This document shows, in pieces, positions 24,006 to 32,934 of a stretch of 53,008 nucleotides of DNA. Source of the DNA: an uncultured Coriobacteriaceae bacterium (GTDB lineage Bacteria; Actinomycetota; Coriobacteriia; Coriobacteriales; QAMH01); assembly GCA_900544245.1 (NCBI GenBank), contig UQUH01000006.1:1-53008 (forward strand), in the 5' to 3' direction. Numbering within the stretch: the first letter of the stretch is position 1; every line of letters starts with the position of its first letter. A program made the translations under genes and the position numbers. The notes below the pieces were generated by a model. It was not told the origin of the DNA and made no database searches. It saw only the letters and a list, made by a program, of their open reading frames with translations.

Positions 24006-25837
24006 CTAGATTTCGATGACGATGGGCATGATGATGGGCCTGCGGTGCGCACGCTTCCACACGAAGTTCGAGAGCGCGTCGCGTTCCTGCTTCTTTATGC
24101 GGTTCGCGTCGACCTTGTGATTGTCGAGCGACTCGCGCACGACCTTGGAGACGGCCTCGCGCGCCTCGACGATGAAGTCGTCGTTGTCGAAACCGGGGAT
24201 GCCGCGCATCGTGATGACGGGACCTTCGACGAGCTTCCCGCGCTTGCGGTCGATGACGACGGCGACGCTTGCCGCGCCCTCGCTGCTCATGGACTGGCGG
24301 TCGCGCAGGACGTTGGCGCCGATATCGCCCACTGACGACCCGTCCACGTAGACGATGCCGCTCTCGACGGGATCTCCGCGCTTGACCGTGCCGTTGCTCA
24401 TGACGAGCGAGTCTCCGTTGTCCAGTATGAAGATGTTGTCCGAATCGACGCCGACCGCCTCGGCAAGGTGGGCATGCGCGCGCAGATGCGTCGCCTCTCC
24501 ATGCACGGGGAGGAAATGGCGGGGCTTGACGAGCGAGAGCACGAGCTTGAGCTCCTCGGCACCCGCATGGCCCGAGACGTGGACGAGCGCGCGGTTCTTG
24601 TCCCAGACGTCGGCGCCGACCTTGGAGAGCTGGTTGACGATGCGCGTGACGGACTTCTCGTTGCCGGGAACGGGAGTCGCCGAGATGATGACGGTGTCGC
24701 CGCGCTCGATGTCGATGGTCTTGTGCTCTCCCACCGACATGCGCGCGAGCGCCGACAACGGCTCCCCCCGCCCTTCCCCCCCCCACAACCCGAGGTCGAC
24801 AACGGCTCGCCCTGGCTTCCCGTGCACAATACCACGGTCTTCTCAGGTGGATAGTTGCCCACGTCGTAGGCGTCGATGATGAGGTCGTCGGGCACGTTGA
24901 GATAGCCGAGCTCGCGGGCGATGCGCGTATTGGTGAGCATGGAGCGACCCGTCACCGCGACCTTGCGCCCGGCGAGCTGCGCGGCATCGCAGACCTGCTG
25001 GACGCGATGAATATGCGAGGAGAACGCGGCGACGACGACGCGTTGTCGCGCGGCACCGATTACGCTGCGCAAGGTGACGCCGACCTCGGCTTCGGATTTG
25101 GTGAACTGCTTGCTCGTCGCATTGGTCGAGTCGCTCATGAGCAGGTCGACGCCCTGGGCGGCGAAACGCGCGAGGGCAGCGAAATCGGTGAGTTCTCCGT
25201 CAATGGGCGTTTCGTCGAGCTTGAAGTCGCCGGTGTGCAGCACGTTTCCGGCCGGGGTGTGCATGAAGACGCCCATGGCACCCGGTATCGAGTGGTTGAC
25301 CGTGAAGAACTCGAGCTCGAAGCAGCCGAGCTTGGCACTACTTCCCCTGTGCACCTCGACGAGCTTGGGTTGCCTGGGGAGCCGATGCTCCTCGAGCTTG
25401 CCCTCTATGAGGCCCAAGGTGAGCTTCGTGCCCAGTATGGGAACGGAACGGTCGAGATCCTTGAGCAGGTACGGGAGTGCGCCGGTGTGATCCTCGTGGC
25501 CGTGCGTGATGACGATGCCGCGCAGCCGGTCGGCGTTCTCGAGGACGTAGGTGTAGTCCGGAAGGATGAGGTCGACTCCCGTGTGCTCGTCATCGGGAAA
25601 CATGAGGCCGGCATCAACGAGGATGATGTCGCCCCCGCATTCGAATGCGGTCATGTTCTTGCCGATGGCGTCCAATCCGCCAAGCGGTATGATGCGAAGC
25701 GTCGGACCACCCTTCTTCCTACCACCCTGGCTGCCACGACCCCGCTTGTGGGGACGCTTGTTCTTCGACGCCGTTTTCGCAAGCGTCTTGGGAGAACCCT
25801 TGGCAAGGCCCTTCTCGTTCGTATTCTTTTCTGGCAT
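24006..25837 (-). pseudogene. rnj: Ribonuclease J, frame broken by a 44-nt insertion
   Basis: A metallo-beta-lactamase/beta-CASP RNase J (5'-3' exo- and endoribonuclease). The N-terminal part has HGHEDHTGALPYL, NHSIPGAMG, HTGDFKLDETP and LMSDSTN, after a Lys/Arg-rich extension of about 45 residues. The reading frame runs from ATG 25837 to CTGSQGEPLS, near 24797, and is then lost. The family sequence resumes in another frame at ALARMSVGEHK and continues through VHVSGHAG and FLPVHGEATHLR to a normal C-terminus at 24006. Removing 44 nt between two 12-bp direct repeats restores one protein of 595 residues. Because RNase J is usually important, a sequencing or assembly error is more likely than real loss. 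GAGGAG lies 9 nt before the start. Confidence 0.9.
24753..24808. repeat. 12-bp direct repeats flanking a C/G-rich insertion in RNase J
   Basis: CGACAACGGCTC occurs at 24753-24764 and 24797-24808. Between them are C6 and C9 runs on the plus strand and little else. The 44-nt period is not a multiple of three and breaks the gene. Homopolymer-rich filler joined at a repeat looks like a misassembled low-quality read end. Confidence 0.85.
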
Positions 25838-25891
25838 GAGAAAAACTCCTCAGCCTGTGATCATGTACAGGTATTCTTCGTTTCTAGGCTT

Positions 25892-26785
25892 CTATTCTAC
25901 GGGCGCACAGCCGCGCATGACCTCGGCGAGCCGGGCGGATTGCTCGGGCGTCGCCTCGATGAGGGGAAGACGCAGGCCTCCCACGGGAAAGCCCACGAGC
26001 TTGAGGGCCTCCTTCACCATGATGGGGTTCGAGGTGACGAAGAGCTCGTTCATGAGCGGCAGGAGCGCGGCATGGGCGGCAAGCGCCTCGTCGTGTCTGC
26101 CGACTGCCTCGAGCTCGACGATTTCCTTCATGCGTTTCGGTGCAACATTGGCGATGGTCGAGACCACGCCCACGCCGCCCAAGCCCATGATCTCGAGCGT
26201 GTCGGCGTCGTCTCCGGAATATACGGAGAAGCCGGCCGGAGCACCCTCGGCTATGGCGGCAATCTGGTCCATCTTTCCGCTCGCCTCCTTGATCGCGATG
26301 ATGTTCTCGTGATCGTTGGCGAGCCTCAGGGTCGTCTCGGCCGTCATGTTGATGACGGAACGGCCCGGGATGTTATAGAGCATGATGGGGACGTCCACCG
26401 CATTGGCGATTGCGCTGTAATGCTGGTAGAGACCCTCTTGCGGCGGTTTGTTGTAATACGGAACAACGCAGAGATAGCCGTCGAAACCCATGGGCTCGAC
26501 CTTCTTGGCGAAGTCGACGGTATCCTGCGTGCAATTGTCGCCCACGTAGGCGATGGTCTTGCAGCGACCGTTCACGGCCTCGAGCACGGCCTCGAAGAGC
26601 CTGATCTTGTCATCGTAGAAGACGGTCGGGCACTCGCCGGTCGTGGGACACACGGCGATGGAGTCGACTCCCGCCTCGACGAAGCGCTCGGCGAGCTCCT
26701 GCGCGCGCGTGAGGTCCAGGTCGAGATTCTCGTCAAACGGCGTCACGCTCGCGACGATCGTGCGCCCGAAAAACGGCTCTGTCAT
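25892..26785 (-). CDS. dapA: 4-hydroxy-tetrahydrodipicolinate synthase
   Basis: A 297-residue DapA. The Schiff-base lysine is Lys166 in IAIKEASG, the proton-relay Tyr is Tyr137 in LYNIPGR, and the N-terminal substrate motif is CPTTGE. It condenses pyruvate with aspartate semialdehyde, the first step of the diaminopimelate/lysine branch. The ATG at 26785 has AGGAG 7 nt upstream. It lies downstream of dapB on the same strand, with a TATAAT in the 74-nt gap, so it may have its own promoter besides read-through. Confidence 0.96.
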   Translation of the reverse strand: MTEPFFGRTIVASVTPFDENLDLDLTRAQELAERFVEAGVDSIAVCPTTGECPTVFYDDKIRLFEAVLEAVNGRCKTIAYVGDNCTQDTVDFAKKVEPMGFDGYLCVVPYYNKPPQEGLYQHYSAIANAVDVPIMLYNIPGRSVINMTAETTLRLANDHENIIAIKEASGKMDQIAAIAEGAPAGFSVYSGDDADTLEIMGLGGVGVVSTIANVAPKRMKEIVELEAVGRHDEALAAHAALLPLMNELFVTSNPIMVKEALKLVGFPVGGLRLPLIEATPEQSARLAEVMRGCAPVE

Positions 26786-26838
26786 GCTCGGCTCCTAATC
26801 ATTTCCATACGTTCGAACAAAGTAGGCGTTATGCAAGA

Positions 26839-26844
26839 TTATAC
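26839..26844 (-). promoter_or_regulatory. -10 element of a possible dapA promoter
   Basis: A perfect TATAAT on the minus strand in the dapB-dapA gap, about 50 nt before the dapA ATG. The -35 region overlaps the dapB 3' end and has no good match. Confidence 0.35.
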
Positions 26845-26859
26845 AGGCAAGGGCGTCGG

Positions 26860-27645
26860 TTAATCCATGAGCTTTTCGAGGCCCACGACGACACCGTCCA
26901 TTTCCGTCACGGCGCGGGTCGCCATGAGTATGCCGGGCATATAAGATGCACGGTCAATCGAGTCATGACGTATGGTGAGCGTCTGGCCCACGCTCCCGAA
27001 GATGACTTCCTGATGCGCGACGTATCCTGCCGTGCGCACGGCATGCACCGGAACGCCGTCGACCAGGGCGCCACGTGCGCCCTCGAAGCCGGCGAGCTCG
27101 GTCTCCTTGCCCGGCGCGTCGCCCTCCTCGGCGCGTGCGCCGGCAATGAGGCGCGCGGTGCGGATGGCCGTGCCGGAGGGGGCGTCCTTCTTGCCGTCGT
27201 GGTGAAACTCGATGACCTCGACGTCGGGGAAATACTTTGCCGCGGTCTGCGAGAAAAGCATCATGAGCACGGCGCCGGTCGTGAAGTTGGGCGCGTGGAA
27301 CAGGGCGGCGTCGCCCGTGGCGGACTCGTCGTATATCTCTCGGAGGCGTTCCTCGGAAAGGCCCGTCGTGCCGAGGACGCAGCTGACGCCGAGCTCGAGT
27401 GCGCAACGCACGTTTGCCTCGGCGACATCGGGGCGCGTGAAATCGATCACGACGTTGGGCCTGGTGACCTCGATGGCGGTCTTGAGGGACGCGAACACGG
27501 GGGCGTCGTTCGAGCCGATGGTGGTGTCGTCGGTCGCAGCCGGATCAACGCCGCCGGCGAGCGTCATATCGTCTGCGCCATCGACGGCCTTGCAGATTTC
27601 CGTTCCCATGCGGCCGAGTGCGCCGCTGACCAGCACCTGAATCAT
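26860..27645 (-). CDS. dapB: 4-hydroxy-tetrahydrodipicolinate reductase
   Basis: A 261-residue DapB. The N-terminal Rossmann motif is GALGRMG, and the catalytic and substrate-binding segment is EFHHDGKKDAPSGTA. It reduces the DapA product to tetrahydrodipicolinate. The ATG at 27645 overlaps the stop of the upstream M16 peptidase by 4 nt (ATGA), so the genes are coupled. The sequence runs into dapA after a 74-nt gap. The upper enzymes of the pathway are not in the window. Confidence 0.97.
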   Translation of the reverse strand: MIQVLVSGALGRMGTEICKAVDGADDMTLAGGVDPAATDDTTIGSNDAPVFASLKTAIEVTRPNVVIDFTRPDVAEANVRCALELGVSCVLGTTGLSEERLREIYDESATGDAALFHAPNFTTGAVLMMLFSQTAAKYFPDVEVIEFHHDGKKDAPSGTAIRTARLIAGARAEEGDAPGKETELAGFEGARGALVDGVPVHAVRTAGYVAHQEVIFGSVGQTLTIRHDSIDRASYMPGILMATRAVTEMDGVVVGLEKLMD

Positions 27646-28895
27646 CTGAGCATCCTTTCGATCTTCTCCTGCTTGTATGGACTCACGACGGCAAGCGTCA
27701 TGTCCTGCGTAAAGAGTGCGCGTGCGGCATCGTTCACCTCGTCGATTGTCACGGCTCGGTATTTCTCGATCATCTCGTCGATGGAGTCGACGGGCAAGTC
27801 GAGCACGGCCAGGCGCCCCAGGCGCGACATGCGCGTGCGCGTCGATTCCGTCCCGAGCACGAAGCTACCGGCGGCGAGCTCCTTCGCGCGGGCGAGCTCG
27901 TCGTCGCTTACCCCGTCCTGCGCCGCGAGGGCGAACTGCTCGGTCGCGACCTTGACGACCTCGGCGACGTTTTCGGGACGCGTGCCCGCGTACATCTCGA
28001 AGATGCCGGCACCCTCGTAGGGCTGGGAGGACGCGTAGACGGAGTAGACGAGACCACGCTTCTCGCGTATCTCCTGGAATAGACGCGAGCTCATGCCACC
28101 GCCGATGATGATGTCGAGCAGCGAGTAGGCGAAGCGACGGGGGTCGTTGTTGACGACGCTGGGGGCGCCGAGGATGATATTCGCCTGCTCGGTCTCCTTC
28201 TTGACGCAGGAGAGCATGGTACGCTCCCGCGAATCGACCTTGGGACGGTCGAGCCAGGGGCCGGCGGGCAAACAGGACAGACAGCGCAGCGCGAGGTCGA
28301 CGAGCGCGGCGTGGTCGACGTTTCCGCAGGCGACGACGGCAAGATTGCCGGTCGTGTAGTGGGCGTCATGATAACGCAGCATCTCGTCGGTATCGAAGCC
28401 CGAAACGGTGTCCGGCGTGCCAAGTACGGGACGGCCGAGCGGGTCATGCGGGAACATCGCATCGGAGAACACGTCGTAGACGTAGTCATCGGGCGTGTCC
28501 TGGCTGCGGGCGATTTCCTCGAGAACGACCTCGCGCTCGGGGAGAATGTCCTTGTGCGCGAAGGTCGAGTTGACGAGCATGTCGGCGAGAATCTCGAAGC
28601 CGAGGGCGAGACGCTCGTCAAGCAGGCGCGCGTAGAAGCAGGTGTACTCGCGCGAGGTGAAGGCGTTGAACTCGGCGCCCAGCGCATCGAACGCTGTCGA
28701 GATGTCGAGCGCACTGCGCGTCGTCGTGCCCTTGAAGAGCATGTGCTCCATGAAATGGGACATGCCGTATTCGGCCGGTGACTCGTCGCGACCGCCCACG
28801 CGCACCCAGAAGCCGAGCGCTGCGGAGCGCACGCCCTCCATGTGCTCGGTGATGACCGTTATGCCGTTGTCGAGTACGGTTTTCTCGTAAAACAT
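27642..28895 (-). CDS. M16-family zinc peptidase (processing-peptidase-like)
   Basis: A 417-residue insulinase/M16 peptidase with the inverted zinc motif HxxEH (His47, Glu50, His51 in HFMEHMLF) and the downstream Glu in the EVVLEEIARSQD region. It is the one-domain size of bacterial YmxG/PqqL-like proteins that probably dimerise. Bacterial members near dapA/dapB are common, but their substrates are mostly unknown. The start is ATG 28895, with GGAGG 5 nt upstream; a longer upstream frame has no support. It is coupled to dapB by a 4-nt overlap. Confidence 0.92.
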   Translation of the reverse strand: MFYEKTVLDNGITVITEHMEGVRSAALGFWVRVGGRDESPAEYGMSHFMEHMLFKGTTTRSALDISTAFDALGAEFNAFTSREYTCFYARLLDERLALGFEILADMLVNSTFAHKDILPEREVVLEEIARSQDTPDDYVYDVFSDAMFPHDPLGRPVLGTPDTVSGFDTDEMLRYHDAHYTTGNLAVVACGNVDHAALVDLALRCLSCLPAGPWLDRPKVDSRERTMLSCVKKETEQANIILGAPSVVNNDPRRFAYSLLDIIIGGGMSSRLFQEIREKRGLVYSVYASSQPYEGAGIFEMYAGTRPENVAEVVKVATEQFALAAQDGVSDDELARAKELAAGSFVLGTESTRTRMSRLGRLAVLDLPVDSIDEMIEKYRAVTIDEVNDAARALFTQDMTLAVVSPYKQEKIERMLR

Positions 28896-28947
28896 GAATC
28901 CTCCGAAAGCGCACGTGAAGAAGTATTGTAGCCCAAGCGGAATGGGA

Positions 28948-30165
28948 CTAGAAATAATTCTTGTAGCGCACTTCCCCATTGAGCGGATCGTCTGGAAAAA
29001 GGAACGCGTACAGGTCGACGAAGTAATCATCGGTCATGGAGGCGATGTAATCCACCGCGATGTCCTCGGGACGGAACTCGAGCTCGAACGAATAGGGATA
29101 GCGCAGCATGGGCTGGTCAAGATAATGCCTGAATATGGGTGACTCCTCTCGACCCATGCGAATATCGTCGACGAAGGTCGTGAACATGCGCTCCATCATG
29201 GGCTGCACGAACGTGATGCGCCCCGCGACCTCGTCGCTCTTGTAGATCTTCTCGTAGTTCTCCCTGCGCATCGCGTCAACCGCGGCAAAGACCTCCTCGT
29301 CCATCGCGAGGTAGTCGTGACCGAGGGAGTTCTTGATGATGTTGCGCGTGATGTTCTGGATGATCTGGTGGTTGAGCTTGCCCACAAGCGGGCTTTCGTC
29401 GTAGTCACCCGTGTCGAGGAGCTTGATGCGCGCGGCATCCTGACGGTCTTTGCCGAGATAGGCGATGATGTCGCTGATGCGCACGACGCAACCCTCGAGC
29501 GTGGAGGGGCGCAGGTCGCGGATGTTTGACTGGTCGACATAGCAGCTCTCGATGAGCTCGTTGAGCGCGGAAAAGTCCGGACACGGCGCGGGGCGATATT
29601 CGAGAAAGGTCTTCTCACCGCAGTGCGTGAGTATGCCATTGTAGGTTTGCAGACACAGGTTGGTGCGGGCGATGGTCTTGAGCAGGCGCACGCTATGCAC
29701 GTTGTGATTGAAGTAGCGACCGGTACTTGCGTGGTAGAGATCGGAGAGGTAGTCCTCGCCCTGATGGCCAAACGGCGTGTGCCCGAGGTCATGACCGACG
29801 GCGATGGCCTCTATGAGGTCGAGGTTGAGGCCAAGCGCCATGCCGATGGTGCGCCCCACGCGACTGACCACCTGAAGGTGAAAGGAACGACGCGTGATGT
29901 CGTCGTTGCGCACGAGCGAGAAGACCTGCGTCTTGTCCGCGCAACGCGAGTAGAACGGATTGTGGACGATCTTCTCGACGTCGACGACGAAGCACGGGCG
30001 CCCGAGGTAGACGTCCGGGTCTTGGTAGCGCTGCGTGAACTCACGTATGCCCTCGTCATCACGGCAGGCATAGGGCGATAGCATGGCCTGGGAGGCGGCA
30101 TGACGGGCACGCAATTCCGCCCTCTCGTCCTCGGTAAACTCAAATAGCCTGGTATCGAATTCCAC
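28948..30165 (-). CDS. dgt: dGTP triphosphohydrolase-like HD protein
   Basis: A 405-residue HD-domain phosphohydrolase of the dGTPase family. The metal ligands are visible as RRSFHLQVV (His96), GHDLGHTPFGHQGE (His125-Asp126) and the distal RISDIIAYLGKD Asp. Relatives cut dNTPs to nucleosides and tripolyphosphate, often with allosteric dNTP control. Substrate preference cannot be read from sequence. It begins with GTG 30165, with AAGGA 6 nt upstream, and lies between guaB and the M16 gene on one strand. Its N-terminal 35 residues are not typical of the core domain. Confidence 0.9.
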   Translation of the reverse strand: MEFDTRLFEFTEDERAELRARHAASQAMLSPYACRDDEGIREFTQRYQDPDVYLGRPCFVVDVEKIVHNPFYSRCADKTQVFSLVRNDDITRRSFHLQVVSRVGRTIGMALGLNLDLIEAIAVGHDLGHTPFGHQGEDYLSDLYHASTGRYFNHNVHSVRLLKTIARTNLCLQTYNGILTHCGEKTFLEYRPAPCPDFSALNELIESCYVDQSNIRDLRPSTLEGCVVRISDIIAYLGKDRQDAARIKLLDTGDYDESPLVGKLNHQIIQNITRNIIKNSLGHDYLAMDEEVFAAVDAMRRENYEKIYKSDEVAGRITFVQPMMERMFTTFVDDIRMGREESPIFRHYLDQPMLRYPYSFELEFRPEDIAVDYIASMTDDYFVDLYAFLFPDDPLNGEVRYKNYF

Positions 30166-30229
30166 GGTGCTTCCTTGCTCGTGCCGACATCACGCGCATA
30201 GCGTAACGCGTGGGTGTGACATGGTTTTC

Positions 30230-31747
30230 CTAGCGGAAGCTGGCCGATTGGGCCGAGGCCGAATCCTTGAGCAGGACGTCATGTGCGCCGCCCTCGACGA
30301 TCGAGACGCTCGACACGCGCGTGATCTTGGCCTTCTCGCGTAGCTCGGCCAAATCCAGCGCGCCCACGTTGCACATGGTGTGCTTGACCTTGGAAAGCGA
30401 GAGGGTCACGTTGTCATGCAGGGAGCCGGCGTAGGGCACGTAGCTGTCGACGCCCTCCTCGAAGGCGAGCTTGCCGCCCTCGCCGTCGTCGTAGCGTTGC
30501 CAGTTGCGGGCACGGGCCGAACCCTCGCCCCAGTATTCCTTCATGTAGTTGCCGTTTACGCTCACACGCTTGGTCGGGCTCTCGTCGAAACGCGCGAAGT
30601 AGCGGCCGAGCATCATGAAGTCCGATCCCATGGCAAGCGCCAGGGTCATGTGATAATCCTGCACGATGCCGCCATCCGAGCAGATGGGAATGTAGATGCC
30701 CGTCTCGTTGAAATACTCGTCGCGCGCCTTGGCGACCTCGATGACGGCCGTCGCCTGACCACGGCCGATGCCCTTCTGCTCGCGCGTGATGCAGATGGAA
30801 CCACCGCCGATGCCGATCTTGATGAAGTCGGCACCCGCCTCGGCCAGAAAGCGAAAGCCCTCGGCATCGACGACGTTGCCGGCACCGACCTTGACCTCGT
30901 CGCCATACTGCTTGCGCACCCACTCGAGCGTGAAGCGCTGCCAATCCGAATAGCCCTCGGACGAGTCGATGCACAAGACGTCGGCACCCGCGTCAAGCAG
31001 CAGCGGTACGCGCGTCTCGTAGTCACGGCTGTTGATGCCCGCACCCACGACGTAGCGCTTCTGGCTGTCGAGCAGCTCGAGGGGATTGGCCTTGTGCGAA
31101 TCATAGTCCTTGCGGAAGACGAGCGAGGCGAGATGCCCGTCCTTGGTTACGATGGGAAGCGCGTTGAGCTTATGCTCCCAGATGATGTCGTTTGCCTGCG
31201 AGAGCGTGATGCCGTCCTCGCCCGTGACGAGACGCTCGCGCGGCGTCATGAACTCGGCGACCTTGGTGGACGGATCCAGGCGGCTCGGACGGTAGTCGCG
31301 GCTCGTCACGATGCCGAGCAGCTTGCCCGTGGAGGAGCCGTCCTCGGTGACGGGCATGGTGGAGTGGCCCGTCTTGCGCTTGAGCTCGACGACGTCCTTC
31401 ATGGTCATGTCAGGCGTAATGTTCGTGTCGCTCGGGACGAAGCCGGCCTTGTAGGACTTGACCTCGCGAATCATCTCGGCCTCGGACTCGGCCGACTGCG
31501 AGCCGTAGATGAACGAGCAACCGCCCTCGCGGGCAAGTGCCTCGGCCATGCGCGGACCAGAAACAGACTGCATGATGGCCGACACCATCGGAATGTTGAG
31601 AGAAAGCGGGCACTCCTCGCCGCGTTTGTACTTGACGAGCGGCGTGTGCAGGCTGACGTCTGACGGAATGTTCTTCGCCGTCGTGTATCCGGGAACCAGC
31701 AGATACTCGCTGAAGGTATGAGATGGTTCATCGTAGTAAAACGCCAT
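30230..31747 (-). CDS. guaB: IMP dehydrogenase, trichomonad-like type
   Basis: A 505-residue IMPDH that oxidises IMP to XMP, the committed step to GMP. The barrel carries NAD-binding Asp261 (LCIDSSEG), catalytic Cys319 (GGGSICITREQKG) and the flap pair Arg418-Tyr419 (ARNWQRYD). A pair of CBS domains (about 105-220) interrupts the barrel. These residue numbers coincide with those I recall for the Tritrichomonas foetus enzyme, and many segments look nearly the same as in it (HTFSEYLLVPG; SLHTPLVKY; KIGIGGGSICITREQKGIGR; VSSVSIVEGGAHDV). The more usual bacterial loop has GSICTTR. ATG 31747 follows GAGGAGG by about 10 nt. Confidence 0.96.
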   Translation of the reverse strand: MAFYYDEPSHTFSEYLLVPGYTTAKNIPSDVSLHTPLVKYKRGEECPLSLNIPMVSAIMQSVSGPRMAEALAREGGCSFIYGSQSAESEAEMIREVKSYKAGFVPSDTNITPDMTMKDVVELKRKTGHSTMPVTEDGSSTGKLLGIVTSRDYRPSRLDPSTKVAEFMTPRERLVTGEDGITLSQANDIIWEHKLNALPIVTKDGHLASLVFRKDYDSHKANPLELLDSQKRYVVGAGINSRDYETRVPLLLDAGADVLCIDSSEGYSDWQRFTLEWVRKQYGDEVKVGAGNVVDAEGFRFLAEAGADFIKIGIGGGSICITREQKGIGRGQATAVIEVAKARDEYFNETGIYIPICSDGGIVQDYHMTLALAMGSDFMMLGRYFARFDESPTKRVSVNGNYMKEYWGEGSARARNWQRYDDGEGGKLAFEEGVDSYVPYAGSLHDNVTLSLSKVKHTMCNVGALDLAELREKAKITRVSSVSIVEGGAHDVLLKDSASAQSASFR

Positions 31748-31849
31748 GCCTGGGGCCTCCTCTATCTCTCAATGGTTTCAGAGAAGTGTACTACACGCTG
31801 TCCCAAATGGCGCGTGATTTTGCGCAGACATGCCGATAGGAACCGGCAA

Positions 31850-31878
31850 TGACAGAAGGTGCAAGGCGCCTTTTGTCA
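31850..31878 (-). terminator. Hairpin downstream of the TatD gene
   Basis: TGACAGAAGG (31850-31859) and CCTTTTGTCA (31869-31878) can form a 10-bp stem with one G-U pair and a 9-nt loop. It lies about 40 nt after the TatD stop, in the 171-nt gap before guaB. No T-tract follows on the minus strand, so it could be a weak terminator or part of a guaB leader. Confidence 0.4.
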
Positions 31879-31918
31879 CGCGCAGGCTAACACCAGGCGA
31901 AATATCCGCCCGATGCGG

Positions 31919-32689
31919 TCATCTTCGAAGTCCAAGTAGATCCTCACTGCGCTCGGTGATATCCTCACGCAGCTGAGCTGCGTCAACCTGACGTATGGAG
32001 GCGAGCTCGTCCACGACATGCACCAAGTCACCCATCACATCACTAGGGGCCGTAGATGCACCTGGTGCGGATGGCAAATCGCTTTCAATGAGCAGCCGTT
32101 CTGCAGGCACAATGCGCGCGTATTCACGACCGCGCTTTGTCGAGAGCATGCGCGTGCCGACGGAGAAGAGGCAACCATCCTCGACGGCTCGCATGAGTTG
32201 ATCTGACGGACCGCCATACGAATGCAGAATGCAGGTGCAGTTCCGCAAGCAGTCGGAATCCTCGAGAATGTCGAGCAGCTCGCGCTCGGCCTTGACCGCA
32301 TGCAAAGAGATGAGGATGTCCCCTCGCATTGCGCAGAGCTTTGCGATGCGTACGAGAGCTTCGATTTGGAAGTCCTTCGTGAAAGCATGCGATGGCCATA
32401 AGTCGAGGCCGATTTCGCCTACGAAGCGCGTGGATTGAAGCTCGTGTTCAAAAACGGCAAGCACCTCGTCAAGCGGGCCAAGCTCAGACGACCCAATCCA
32501 CCAGGGATGCAGGCCAAGGCCCAAACGCATACTCGATTCGCCATGGAGAAGCGGAAAGAGTCGCTTGAATTCCTGCGGCGTAACGGTATTCGCGAAGACG
32601 TCGATACCGTTATCGCCAAGCTCACGAGCGAAGCGTGCGGGATTACCCGTGAACCCTGCGTGCATATGCATGTCGACAAGTCGTGTCAT
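31919..32689 (-). CDS. TatD-family metal-dependent hydrolase
   Basis: A 256-residue TIM-barrel amidohydrolase of the TatD family. Metal-binding residues are visible: DMHMH (His8, His10), GEIGLDLW, SLHAVKAE, LHSYGG and IESDLPSA. Relatives are DNases acting in repair or RNA turnover, but many are uncharacterised. The sequence departs from the commonest TatD consensus (GLHPWWIG, GLDLWP), so it may be a distinct subgroup. It has its own promoter (TTGGCT-17-TAAAAT) just after the tRNA terminator and GAGGGG 7 nt before the ATG. GC content looks a little lower than in its neighbours. Confidence 0.87.
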   Translation of the reverse strand: MTRLVDMHMHAGFTGNPARFARELGDNGIDVFANTVTPQEFKRLFPLLHGESSMRLGLGLHPWWIGSSELGPLDEVLAVFEHELQSTRFVGEIGLDLWPSHAFTKDFQIEALVRIAKLCAMRGDILISLHAVKAERELLDILEDSDCLRNCTCILHSYGGPSDQLMRAVEDGCLFSVGTRMLSTKRGREYARIVPAERLLIESDLPSAPGASTAPSDVMGDLVHVVDELASIRQVDAAQLREDITERSEDLLGLRR

Positions 32690-32716
32690 GAAAGCCCCTC
32701 AAATACGCATAAGGGT

Positions 32717-32745
32717 ATTTTAGCCGCAGGATAAGCCTCAGCCAA
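32717..32745 (-). promoter_or_regulatory. Promoter of the TatD gene
   Basis: On the minus strand TTGGCT (32740-32745) and TAAAAT (32717-32722) are 17 nt apart, about 28 nt before the TatD ATG and just beyond the tRNA terminator. Confidence 0.6.
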
Positions 32746-32765
32746 AACGTATCAACATATGCACG

Positions 32766-32794
32766 AGGAAAAGAAAAGGGGCCTTGTGGCCCCT
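32766..32794 (-). terminator. Intrinsic terminator of tRNA-Ala
   Basis: On the minus strand a perfect 7-bp stem AGGGGCC/GGCCCCT (32777-32794) with a 4-nt loop is followed by TTTCTTTTCC. It begins 10 nt after the tRNA 3' end. This is a textbook intrinsic terminator. Confidence 0.9.
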
Positions 32795-32803
32795 GATGAT
32801 TCT

Positions 32804-32879
32804 TGGTGGAGATAAGGGGGTTCGAACCCCTGACCTCATGACTGCCAGTCATGCGCTCTCCCAGCTGAGCTATATCCCC
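32804..32879 (-). tRNA. tRNA-Ala (anticodon GGC)
   Basis: A 76-nt cloverleaf on the minus strand. The acceptor stem GGGGATA pairs with TATCTCC and contains the G3-U70 pair that marks alanine tRNAs. The D-arm begins GCTCAGCTGGGAGAGC, the anticodon loop is CTGGCAG with anticodon GGC (reads GCC), and the T-arm is GGGGTTCGAACCCCC with normal TTCGA. The discriminator is A and the CCA end is encoded. It has its own promoter and terminator and stands alone between gluQ and the TatD gene. Confidence 0.98.
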
Positions 32880-32906
32880 GTGGGTCTTTGAAAAGACGCG
32901 AGGGCA

Positions 32907-32934
32907 ATTATACCAATACGCGCAGTCATCGCAA
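32907..32934 (-). promoter_or_regulatory. tRNA-Ala promoter
   Basis: On the minus strand TTGCGA (32929-32934) and a perfect TATAAT (32907-32912) with upstream TG (extended -10) are 16 nt apart. The -35 overlaps the gluQ stop region. Transcription would start about 20 nt before the mature tRNA. Confidence 0.75.

Noticed and set aside
30191..30212. CACGCG/CGCGTG inverted repeat after guaB as a terminator
   Set aside because: The stem is only 6 bp, the loop is 10 nt and there is no T-tract; in GC-rich DNA this is expected by chance.
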